Shown here: positions 44,870 through 54,355 of the stretch, piece after piece
Position numbering within the stretch: the stretch's first letter is position 1
How the letters are laid out: the number at the start of each line of letters is the position of its first letter
From: Prorocentrum cordatum
Taxonomy: Eukaryota > Sar > Dinophyceae > Prorocentrales > Prorocentraceae
Direction: 5' to 3'
Assembly: GCA_963575745.1 (NCBI GenBank)
Contig: CAUYUJ010002748.1
Coordinates: 10,001-74,000, forward strand
Length of the DNA: 64,000 bases
Notes under the pieces: generated by a model
The model's input: the letters and a program-made list of their open reading frames with translations, nothing else
Database searches by the model: none
What the model was told of the DNA's origin: nothing
Position numbers and translations under genes: made by a program

Positions 44870-45242
44870 AGTATCCAGACGTCTGAATTGGGTATGCTAC
44901 GAGAGCTGGGTCAGAAAATCTATTCGTATTCTGCTAAATTCCAGACAGATGATGGTAACTTTCAACTCGAGCTGCATAAGAGTTACAGAGCTGTTTGGCA
45001 CGTATCAAGATGCCCGAACTCGTGGCGCTTTCGGAGTTGGAACTAGAAATCTATTCGTACTTTATCTGTTTTCCAGAGATGCTTTCTCCTCACTCCTTCC
45101 TCTCCTCCACGTCCTTCTCCATGAGACGGCGCTCTCGCGCGCGCAATTCAAGATTGCCGCGCCCGCACTGGACGAGGAAGCTCTACGAGTTTCCGGCGGT
45201 AACCAAGGTTGGAGGGGGTTTTTACCGCCTTCAGTCTAGGGT
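44870..45242 (-). repeat. Inverted, decayed edge of the 177-bp satellite
   Basis: AAATCTATTCGTA (44920s and 45045) is the reverse complement of the monomer word TACGAATAGATTT. The hairpin block appears inverted at 45180-45240 as GGAAGCTCTACGAGTTTCCG, then GCGGTAACCAAGG, a variant loop and TTACCGCC. Confidence 0.7.
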
Positions 45243-45245
45243 GCC

Positions 45246-45690
45246 GCCGGGGGCGAGTGGGGCTTCCCCCTCCCGGGGGTGCCCGGCCTCTGCCAAGCCC
45301 ATCCTCGGGCGAGCGTGGAGCTTTTCTTATCTGTGATAGTGGCTCAAGCTAGGCATCGACTGCCCTGTCCCGTTGGACAGTCTCGCTCTCGCTGCTGTGC
45401 GCTTGCCACATATCTTTATCTGCCTTGTGTGGATTGCAGTTTTTGTTGGAATTTGCTTGGTCGCATTCACATATGCCGCATGTGCGTAGTTGGACTGCAA
45501 GGCATAGTCGACGCGCGCGTGCATATCAGCTTCGATGGCTTCCTTGTCCCTCGCCGGTTCCGCTCGATCTGGAGGCTTTATGTCATGACTTCTTTGCCGT
45601 GCCCGCAGACATGGGAGACACGGCCGATGTCTTGTTATCGGAACTCACAGGAACCTCCAACAAGGGGAAGCGTTGTGCCCCGCCATGGAG
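45246..45690. other. Spacer between inverted and direct satellite
   Basis: About 450 bp of non-satellite sequence between oppositely oriented hairpin blocks. A plus frame is open through it (45279-45770) but runs into satellite, and no domain is recognised. Confidence 0.5.
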
Positions 45691-45705
45691 CTGCCATACT
45701 GGGCG

Positions 45706-45739
45706 CCGGCGGTAAACCGTCAACCTTTGTTACCGCCGG
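45706..45739. repeat. Unit-boundary hairpin (type copy)
   Basis: CCGGCGGTAA at 45706-45715 and TTACCGCCGG at 45730-45739 form a 10-bp perfect stem with a loop ACCGTCAACCTTTG. GACTCGTAGAGCTTCC follows directly. Confidence 0.95.
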
Positions 45740-46870
45740 GGGACTCGTAGAGCTTCCTGACAACATATAATGTCGAAAAAAAATACACCGAAAAAATAGT
45801 TTTTCAGCCCATCCAATTTCAGACCTCTCGGATGCAACAGCCAAACGCCCCCGATGCTTCTGGATTGTCTTCTGTACGAGCTCTGTTGCTCTGCTACAAC
45901 CCGAGTTACGTGCGTAAATCGACAGCACCTCTCAAGATGACTCGAACAATGCGAATAGTTTGGCAAACCTAGCTCGAGTATCGGACCGAGTTCAGACCTC
46001 TGCATGCGACAGGCGGACGCGTCTGATGTCTCTGAATCGATTCCTGTGATTACCAGCCCTGCAGCCCCCCCTACAGCCCGAGTTAAGTGCAGGAAACCGA
46101 CAGCACCTCTCAGGATGACTCGAACAATACGAATAGTTTCGCGGACCTAGTTCGGGCAGCAGACAGAGTTCGGAGCCCTGGATTCGAAAGGCGGACGCAC
46201 CTGATGTCTCCGAATCGATTCCAGTGATTACCAGCCATGCAGCCCCCCTACAGCCCGAGTTAAGTGCAGAGAACCGACAGCATCTCTCAAGATGACTCGA
46301 ACAATACGAATAGCTTCGCGACTCTAGATCGGGCAGCAGACCGAGTTCAGAGCTCTGGATTGAACAGACAACGGCCACTGATAATTCTGAATCATATTCT
46401 GTACGTATCAGCTCTGTAGCTGTCCTGTAGCTCGAGCTGAGTACGGAGGCCCGAGAGCGTCTGTCAAGATGACTCGAATAATACGAATAGGTTTGCGGAC
46501 CTAGCTCGGCTAGCAGACTGAGTTCAGACCTATGGGTCCAACAGACGAACGCACCTGATCATTCTAAATCGATTAGCTGTGCTTACCAGCTCTGTAGCTG
46601 TCCTAAAGCTCGAGTTATCTTGAGAAAACCGTCAGCGCGTGTCAAGATGACGCGAAACGGCCAATCCCGCCTGGACGCTTTTTGGCAGCACAAGATACCA
46701 GATCGAGCTGAGATCAAGATGGCGAGCGGGAATGAGATGGAATATCACGGGAAAAAAAAAACTAGAGCTCTAACGAATGGTTGAATTTCGAGAACAAAAT
46801 TTTCAACCGACTAAAAGTTCTCAAAATGTCCGTCGAGATTTTTCTTGCCAACTAGCTCTCCAGCGCCCCA

Positions 46871-47200
46871 GAACGGCGCCGGCGGTGAACCGTCAACCTG
46901 GTCACCGCCGGGAACCTCGTAGAGCTCCTTGCACGCGTAAGAGTACTCAGATGTAAAGCAGGCAGTTTCTCAGAGCATTTCTATTCCGATTTTTCGGTAT
47001 CAACGTGATGTCGGTTCCTCCAAATGTTTAGATATTAAAACTCCCTCCAGACAGCTGAGCTGCTCGCAGAAGGAAGTTTAGATACTAATGCTCGGAGTAG
47101 AAATCTGCTTTCCCAAAACAAATTGTCAAATATCTTTCCAATTTTCGCAAAACCGACCCAAAGTTATCACATCTTCTTTTCTGGCCGGGTCGACCAACTG
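46871..47200 (+). repeat. Short variant unit without 177-bp monomers
   Basis: It starts with a hairpin (46879-46911) whose stem carries paired changes. A body unlike the other units follows, and the tail AAAACCGACCCAAAGTTATC...GGTCGACCAACTGGGCGC resembles the standard tail only at its end. A second such unit lies at 58950-59300 with yet another body. Confidence 0.75.
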
Positions 47201-48899
47201 GGCGCTGGCGGTAAACCGTCAACCTTCGTTACCGCCGGGGACTCGTAGAGCTTCCTGACAACATATAATGTCGAAAAAAACTACACTGAAAAAAAAATAG
47301 TTTTTCAGCCCATCCAATTTCAGACCTCTCGGATGTAACAGCCGAACGCCCCCGATGCTTCTGGATTGTCTTCTGTACGAGCTCTGTAGCTCTCCTACAG
47401 CACGAGTTACGTGCGTAAATCGACAGCACCTCTCAAGATGACTCGAACAATAGGAATAGTTTCGCAAACCTAGCTCGAGTATCAGACCGAGTTCAGACCT
47501 CTGCATGGGACAGGCGGACGCGTCTGATGTCTCTGAATCGATTCCTGTGATTACCAGCCCTGCAGCCCCCCTACAGCCCGAGTTAAGTGCAGGAAACCGA
47601 CAGCACCTCTCAGGATGACTCGAACAATACGAATAGTTTCGCGGACCTAGTCCGGGCAGCAGACAGAGTTCGGAGCTCTGGATTCGAAAGGCGGACGCAC
47701 CTGGATGTCTCCGAATCGATTCCAGTGATTACCACCCATGCAGCCCCCCCACAGCCCGAGTTGAGTGCAGAGAACCGACAGCATCTCTCAAGATGACTCG
47801 AACAATACGAATAGTTTCGCGATTCTAGATCGGGCAGCAAACCGAGTTCAGAGCTCTGGATTCAACAGACAACGGCCACTGATGATTCTGGATCAGATTC
47901 TGTACGTATCAGCTCTGGAGCTGTCCTGTAGCTCGAGTTGAGTACAGAAAACCGAGAGCGCCTGTCAAGATGACTCGAATAATACGAACAGGTTTGCGGA
48001 CCTAGCTCGGCTAGCAGACCAAGTTCAGACCTCTGGGTTCAACAGGCGAACGCGGCTGATCATTCTGAATCGATTAGCTGTGGTTACCAGCTCTGTAGCT
48101 ATCCTAAAGCTCGAGTTATCTTGAGAAAACCGGCAGCGCGTGACAAGATGACCCGAAACGGCCGATCCCGCCTGGACGCTTTTTGGCAGTAAAAGGTACC
48201 CGAGCTGAGATCAAGATGGCGAGCGGGAATAAGATCGAATATCACGGGAAAAAATACTAGAGCTCTAACGAATGGTTGAATTTCGAGAACAAAATTTTCA
48301 ACTGAGCAAAAGTCGTCAAAACGTCCGTCGAGATTTTTCTTGCCAACTAGCTCTCCAGCGCCCCGGACTGGGCGCCGGCGGTAAACCGTCAACCTTCCTT
48401 ACCGCCGGGGGACTCGTAGAGCTTCCTAAGCATATATAATGTCGAAAACAATTGCAGAGAACGAATAATTTTTCAGCCTAAACGATTTCAGACCTCTCGA
48501 TGCAACAGCCATCGAACAACACGAATAGCTTCGCGAACCTAGCTAGGGCAGCAGAGCGAGTTCAGACCTCTAGATGGAACAGACGAACGCGCCTGATGAT
48601 TCGCAATCGATTCATGTGAGAATGAGCTCTGTAGCTGCCCTACAGCTCGAGTTAAGTAAAAAATACCGACAACGCGTATCAAGATGACTCGAAACAGCCG
48701 ATCCCGCCGCGATGCTTTTTTGCAGAAATGTTTACCCGATCGAGCTGAGATCAAGATGGCGAGCGGGAATAAGATCGAATGTGGTCAGAAAAAAATACTA
48801 GAGCTCAAACGAATTGTTTAATTTCGAGAACAAAATTTTCAACCGACCAAAAGTCAGCAAAAGGTCCGTCGAGATTTTTCTTGCCAACTAGCTCTCCAG

Positions 48900-49049
48900 C
48901 GCGCCGGAATTACTCTTAAGCTTCCAGCAACTAGCTAAGGGAAGCTCTACGAGTTACTAGCTCCACCCCGCGCCGGAATTCCTCAAGCTCATCGATGCCG
49001 AGGAGCTCTACGATGTATTACTCTTAACCTTCCAGCAATAACTTGCTAA
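48900..49049. repeat. Unit-end inverted block GGAAGCTCTACGAGT
   Basis: TTACTCTTAAGCTTCCAGCA...AGCTAAGGGAAGCTCTACGAGTTAC occurs here twice. AGCTTCC and GGAAGCT form a small stem, and the last 15 bases are the reverse complement of the ACTCGTAGAGCTTCC that begins each unit. Further copies lie near 55750-55795, 57598-57645, 61565-61690 and 62765-62820. Confidence 0.9.
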
Positions 49050-49371
49050 GGGAAGCTCTACGAGTTACGCATGTTGCTTCGGTATCCGTTGCGCCTGTCT
49101 CGAGTGCCGACTTCTGTTTGCAAACGGAAAGTGCAGAAGAGGGAAGAATGGAGGAGGAATGTGTTGAGGATGTTTGTGAGGAGGAATGTGAAGGGGAAGA
49201 CTGCGATGGGGAAGGCCGTTCTCCAATGCAAGTGGCTGTTGTGGACAGTTCTTCAAACGGCAGTTCTTTGAATCTAGTTGCTGACTTGTGCCGTTCTTGA
49301 AATCGCGTTGCCGTCGTGGGCAACGCCGCGAATCAAGTCGCTGGCAGCTGGGAGAAGGAACGTGCAGAGGA
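49050..49371 (+). other. Unique ~320-bp insert at a unit end
   Basis: Non-satellite sequence lies between a GGAAGCTCTACGAGTTA block and the next hairpin. An 85-codon plus frame (49043-49300) contains an acidic, Cys-rich run (EEECVEDVCEEECEGEDCDG). It could be a captured exon or element fragment; no family is recognised. Confidence 0.45.
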
Positions 49372-49464
49372 ACTGGGCGCCGGCGGTAAACCGTCAACCT
49401 TTGTTTTTTTTTTTGGGGGAGGCTGACCAGGCACCGAGCGCCCCAGCGCCCGTTAAGTGCCTAC

Positions 49465-49926
49465 CTAGTCTCTCTGCAGCTGGAGGTCTTGGGCCACCTG
49501 GACTGCGGCCCGCAAGAGGCCCTCGAGACCCGAAAGCTCAGCGTCAGTGATACTGCTATGGGAGGGGAGTGCCTGTGCACAACGCCCTACTATTTCCCAT
49601 ATGATTGGACAAGGAGAGGAGGCTTGGGGGAAGAGGGAGACTACACGAGCTCTCTTATCTCTATGCTCAGGGTCAGGGTAAGGGTCATGGAATCGAGGAA
49701 TATATCCAATCTGCAGAAACCAGCCAACGCCCACACCTTGGGCACACACTCCGCCGTCGAAGGATCCGCGGAGGCCAATAACTCGAAAGTTGTCTCGGAC
49801 ATCAGAACGAAAGATAAGGTGGTGGAACAGCTCTCTGAATATCTGGCCTTCCCGTGCTAAGTGGGTAAGTTCATCAGCTACTGTGTTACTCTCTCGATAT
49901 ATGTGTCGAATGAAGTCGTTGCCCAT
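49465..49926 (-). pseudogene. LINE 1 protein, RNase H second half
   Basis: Frame-shifted from the preceding segment. RHIYRESNTVADELTHLARE (about 49908-49850) holds the H and AD motif that normally ends RNase H. Then GLRGSFDGGV (Asp at about 49758) and GVGWFLQIG give the strand that normally begins RNase H. ITDAELSGLEGLLRAAVQV (Glu at about 49539) is the helix with the catalytic Glu. The frame ends 20 residues later at 49465, close to the A-tail, so this is the natural C-terminus. Confidence 0.8.
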
Positions 49927-51371
49927 GAGGGGGGTCGTATTCCTTCCTCCTCCAACTCTTCCAAAAGAGAAATAATATTTGCCACCCGCCTACGATAAGA
50001 AGCCCCATCTCCTCCTTCTCCTCCCTCAACCTTCCAGAGACCATTGATCCAGATACAGATAAGAAGCGAATCGCCCGTCAGCTCGAGACCGATCCCATCA
50101 TCACTCAGATCCCAAGTCGGCTCCTGTTCATTGTTCGAGGCCAATCTCTGGGCCATCTTCTCGGACTCCTTCGCCGACAACGGACGAGCCAACATCTCCT
50201 CCCCCCTCTCCTTTATGTAGTCTCCTCTCCCTCCAGTTCCTCCACGGACAACAAACAATTCAAACAGAGACCCCAAAGTACAAGCTTCCAGGAACTGCCT
50301 GCAATACTGAACGAAGTCAGAGTAAGAGAAAGAGCACGCCCTCCACCACCGATCCTCCAGATTCACAAACGAGGGAAATATCGTCTGGAACATGAAACAC
50401 CAAGGATGTTCACCCGTCGCCTGCCCCTTAGTACTGCCTAATCGTGTCAGTTTCGAGGCCTCCTTCCACTTCCACTGTGAACGCCAATATTTTGATTCCA
50501 GTGTCCTTTTCTCCTCCCACCTCGGGGTACAGCACATCAGAAGCCGGCGTGCGTCACGATGCGCACGAGGATACACCGTCTGTTGTCCAGGTCCAGGAAC
50601 AACCACCCTCCGACGTTTCGGGGGGGGCCTGGGGGAATCCCTAGGCCCCCCCCGCTCACAGGGAACTTCAACATCTCGAGAAGAAGAGGCCCTATCAGAG
50701 GGCATAGCAGAAGAGACCATCCCATGCATATCTGAAGAGGCAGCGCCCATCCCATTCGTATCTGAGGAGACTGCGCCCATCCCATTAGTAACTGCAGAGA
50801 CAGCACCCATCCCACTGGTAACTGAAGAGACTCCCACCATCCCATTAGTAACTGAAGAGACCACACCCATCCCACTGGTAACTGGAGAGACCATCCCGTG
50901 CATATCAGAGACAGCACCCATCCCACTGGTAACTGAAGAGACTCCCACCATCCCACCAGTAACTGAAGAGACCACATCCATCCCACTGGTAACTGGAGAG
51001 ACCATCCCATGCATATCAGAAGAGACCACACCCATCCCATTCATATCTGAAGAGACTGCACCCATCCCACTAGTAACTGAAGAGACAGCCCCCATCCCAT
51101 TGGTAACTGAAGAGACCTCCCCCATCCCATTGGTAACTAGAGAGCCCTCGACCATTCCTGGGCTCAGCTCCGACTCAGGAATCTGATATCCGCTGTCGAC
51201 ATTAGCTCCAAAATATGATGCTATGTCAGCTCCAAGCTGCCACAAGGAATAAAGAACTCTCTGCACTGCACTCTGGCACTTTGCTTCAAAGAACATCCGT
51301 CTAGCAATTCTGAGTCGAGCTGGCTTCCAAACAACCCAACTTTCGGAGGCTGGCTTTTGGGGTGACGTCAT
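49878..51371 (-). pseudogene. LINE 1 protein, post-RT part to RNase H first half
   Basis: The minus frame is open from the satellite into the element; residues before about MTSPQKPASE come from satellite DNA. ARRMFFEAKCQSAVQRV matches the start of the post-RT part of LINE 2 (AQRMFFGEIAYYRC). A repeat of ten residues (VTSGMGAVSS-like) follows, then a basic, Pro-rich stretch. Next come LGSLFELFVVR (LINE 2: QHLFELFVLP), KMAQRLASNNEQEPTW, and LELTGDSLLICIWINGLW with the RNase H Asp at about 50072. The frame stops at 49878, and the protein continues in the next frame from about 49926. There is no RT, so it is dead unless supplied in trans. Confidence 0.8.
50725..51165 (-). repeat. In-frame 30-bp minisatellite in LINE 1
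   Basis: About 14 copies of a 30-bp unit (plus strand CCCATCCCACTGGTAACTGA then AGAGAC...) with some 27-bp variants. The unit length keeps the reading frame. LINE 2 has no such repeat at the same place. Confidence 0.92.
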
Positions 51372-51756
51372 CTCAACCTTTCTTACCGCCGGGGGACTCG
51401 TAGAGCTTCCTGACAGCATGTAGTGTGAAAAAAATCCAAAGAACGACAAGTGTTTCAGCCCAAGCGATTTCAGACCTCTCAGGATTACTCTAACCAAAAA
51501 ACGAAACAGTTTCGCAACCCAGTTCGAGTATCGAACCGAGTTCAGACCTCTGAATGCGACAGGCGGGCGCGTCTGATGTCTACGAATCCACTCATGTGAT
51601 TCCCAGCCCTGCCGCTCCCCTACAGCCCGAGTTAAGTGCAGAAAACCGACAGTATCGACTCGAATAATAGAATAGTTTTGCGGACCTAGTTCGAGCAGCA
51701 GACCGAGTTCCAAGCTCTGGAATCGACCAACAGACGCGCCTGATGTGTGCCAATCG

Positions 51757-51790
51757 ACTGGGCGCCGGCGGTAAACCGTCAACCTTGGTT
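51757..51790. repeat. Hairpin left half interrupted by LINE 2
   Basis: CTGGGCGCCGGCGGTAAACC then GTCAACCTTGG ends at the T-run. The right half TTACCGCCGG resumes at 54365. Confidence 0.92.
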
Positions 51791-51865
51791 TTTTTTGCGG
51801 TTTGCGGTCCGCCACTAGAATCCGAATCCGAATCGGCAGAGCAGTGCAACTGAGCCCCCACCATC

Positions 51866-53431
51866 TTAGGTAGGTCGTAGCAGAGCGCACGCCACCTTAG
51901 CAGCAGCTCTCGTCAGGGCAGCGCAGGCAGCTAGTTCACAGCAGGTCACCGTGCTACCAGGAGGCAAGCTCATCGCCTCCTCGGCCACATCGTGCCAATG
52001 GAAGCTGCGCGAGCTGGTGCAGGAGGAAGAGGAGGAGGAGGAGGAGGAGATGGGAAAATCAACCTGCACGCTGGAACCCCTACCTACAACGCCAATCTGA
52101 AGCCACCACCCACCTCCACATCCTTCATTACTGACACCCCCATCGAATGCACCACGGAGAGCAGTCTTACGAGTACTGAGGAACTTATCATATGCAAACC
52201 CGCGAGTAATAGTTTGGCCACCTCTGGCCTCCCACGACAATTTATCCGCACGCTCATTACCCTCACGAAAGAAATGCTTATACAGATTCTGTCCCGATGC
52301 AGGTGAGGTCAGTCCCCATCCAGACAGCATCGATACCGTATTTTGTAGTGTTCCCACCAGTCGTACATACTGCTTGTTGCGAATCTGCCACTCACCACAC
52401 ATCCAGTTTACAACAGTCTTACTATCTCCCAGGATCTCCATCCCAAGACGCTCAATATTCTCACACCTCCACTCCGTTTCATTCTCAAAATTTGCGGCAA
52501 TACGTTTGCTCATCCTCTCATTCATCTCACTCTCCTCCTCCTCCTCTGCCTTCACATGTCTCACACCAGGCGGCCTGGGTAGAACAAACAATTCGAACAA
52601 GTGTTGCATACCAATCACAGTCAGCAAATGCTTGCAGTATTTCTCACGGGACCCAGCGGAACTGTCGAATGAGAGGTACCACTCACAACCAAAGAGATCG
52701 CACAAGCACCAGTCCCACGCAGTATGTCCACGGGGGCGGACGCCTATGTTCATGCGTGTCAGCTGCTTCCTATCTTTTACAGGCATTGCTAGAATACATG
52801 TGTCACGATGTTCCGTCCACTTCCCCCTTCCACGTAACATGGCCAGCCTAGATATCATCCATTCACGTGACATGTCCGACTCCTCAGGTATGGCAGGCTG
52901 ATCATCTGGTGTACGCCGGCGACAGCCACTCGACATCTGGGATATCTGAGATACATGATATGTTTGAGAAGTCGCCGCCGCCGCCATCGCCCGAGTTTCC
53001 CTCTGACGCCGATTTGGTACCGTCTCTCCCTCCTCCTCCTCTGTGTGTGTTGTGTATCTCCTCATACGAATACTTGCAGCAACTGAGACATCCTTAGCCC
53101 AATCCCAACAACGAAATATCCATATCTGCACCGCACTTCGGAATCCAAGTCCAGCAAAACTCTGTCGTCCCGCTTTGTATCGCCTACGTTGAAACTCAGA
53201 CCAGCCTTCAGTTCTCCGCTTGCGTATACCTGACATTATAGCTAGACATCTGCCTTCAAAATATTGAACAGCAGCAATGGTAGAATAGTCGGGCGTTCTG
53301 CCCTCACAGTTGAATAATAATGCAGCAATCACTTTAGCTTGATAGCGAGTAAATCTTTCAGCCAAGTCAATCCCAGAACAGCGGTAATACGCGATTTCCC
53401 CAAAGAACATCCTCTGGGCTTTCTGGAGCAT
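51866..53431 (-). pseudogene. LINE 2 post-RT domain and permuted RNase H
   Basis: AQRMFFGEIAYYRC through KVIAALLFNCEGRTPDYSTI and YFEGRCLAIMSGIRKRRTEG (residues 5-75) match the post-RT thumb region of non-LTR elements. RAAVQIW-type and Arg-rich linkers follow. RNase H-like motifs come in the order GDSKTVVNWM (Asp 336), HFFREGNERADKLS (His 386, Asp 396), GAFDGGVSNEGCGGGWWLQI (Asp 430), VTCCELAACAAL (Glu 499). In ordinary RNase H the FDGG and Glu motifs precede DS and H...AD, so the domain looks circularly permuted. A Ser run (461-470) from an AGG/TCC-type tract lies between the last two motifs. 521 codons; stop at 51866, about 70 bp from the A-tail. Confidence 0.85.
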
Positions 53432-53455
53432 GGCCTCTGAGTCCGAGTGGTCCTT

Positions 53456-54355
53456 TCAGGTCTCCTCCAGAGTGGCTCCCAGGATCTCAAACGCTTGAAC
53501 ACGCGGTAGGACCACTTCTCGGGTCCCAAGAGCGGCGTCACTAGACGGCACCAGCACACGGATATCCTGCTCAGGGGACGGCGGGATGCCAGGCGGCGCA
53601 CCAAAGTAACTATACATCAAAGATTTCGGCTTCCAGGTCATTCCTGCATTCATCAGGGGGATACTCATGTCACGCACCATCAACTCAAGGTCAGTGCGGG
53701 TCTTCGCATACAACAAAAGATTATCTGCCCAGAAACTGTGGGTCATACGCTCACCATTGAACATGCGCTCATCATTTTCCAATTTGATGCCGTACTGCGT
53801 TTCTTGCCTCCATCTGTCGATAACATCTCTCCAGAGTACAATAGAAACTGCCACAAAAATCATTGGTCCCTCTACTCCTCCCGTTCGAATAGATTTGTCC
53901 CAATAGACCGCTGACGATGCCTCGATGCCCTCGAAGCTGGCCACGCACTGATTATCCATCATGGGTTCAATCAACGCCACAATGAGATCAGCAAGTATGT
54001 CAAGAGCACGAAGACAGCGCATGGCGAGGCACGGAGTAACATTATCGAAAGCTTGTAAGATATCAAGGTTGGCAAGCCACAAACTGTCTCCTTTGCCCCA
54101 GACAGCGGAGTGCTGGCTGAGCCTCTTGGCAACGCTGGTGATTTCCGATGTTTTGCGTCCCGATCTGAATCCGTACAGGCATACATAGCGTCGGTGCTCC
54201 TCAATCCTCTTCTCAATCAACATCACAATACATGTCATGTACCATTTCATAAGACACGACTGTAGACATAGCATACGTGTATCTGTCAAATGTTGTATGT
54301 CCATTTCTTTTGGCATGAGTGTGGCAGCTAGTTGACGCCAACTGTCGGGACAACA
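53456..54355 (-). pseudogene. LINE 2 reverse transcriptase
   Basis: Non-LTR RT. It would copy element RNA onto a nicked chromosomal end in the nucleus. Counting from the Met at 54316: GFRSGRKTSEI at about residues 49-59, motif A LANLDILQAFDN with Asp 85 and 91, motif B SIRTGGVEGPMIF at 142-154, motif C SFWADNLLLYA at 194-204, and motif D-like WKPKSLMY at 228-235. The usual Y/F-A-D-D reads W-A-D-N here, so the second Asp is replaced by Asn; the first, metal-binding Asp is kept. The N-terminal third of RT and any endonuclease are missing by truncation. The frame ends at 53456, shortly before the post-RT domain resumes in another frame. Confidence 0.9.

Larger units (their letters stand above)
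49403..51372 (-). mobile_element. LINE-like element 1, 5'-truncated, inserted in the hairpin loop
   Basis: The left flank ends in the hairpin half with TCAACCTTT at 49394-49402. The right flank resumes with TCAACCTTT at 51373-51381 and TTACCGCC. This is a 9-bp target-site duplication. A run of 11 T at 49404-49414 is the A-tail of a minus-strand insertion. The element lacks the reverse transcriptase and begins in the post-RT region, the usual result of incomplete target-primed reverse transcription. It carries an in-frame 30-bp minisatellite and the permuted RNase H. Confidence 0.88.

Noticed and set aside
45335-45352. Dinoflagellate spliced-leader relic (GTGGCTCAAG)
   Set aside because: Only the last nine or ten bases resemble the leader. 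The upstream part (CCGTAGCCATTTT) is absent, so chance is likely.
49878-51890. A single 670-codon gene starting at 51890
   Set aside because: The first ~175 codons are read-through of satellite DNA and the hairpin; the real element starts at the target-site duplication at 51373.
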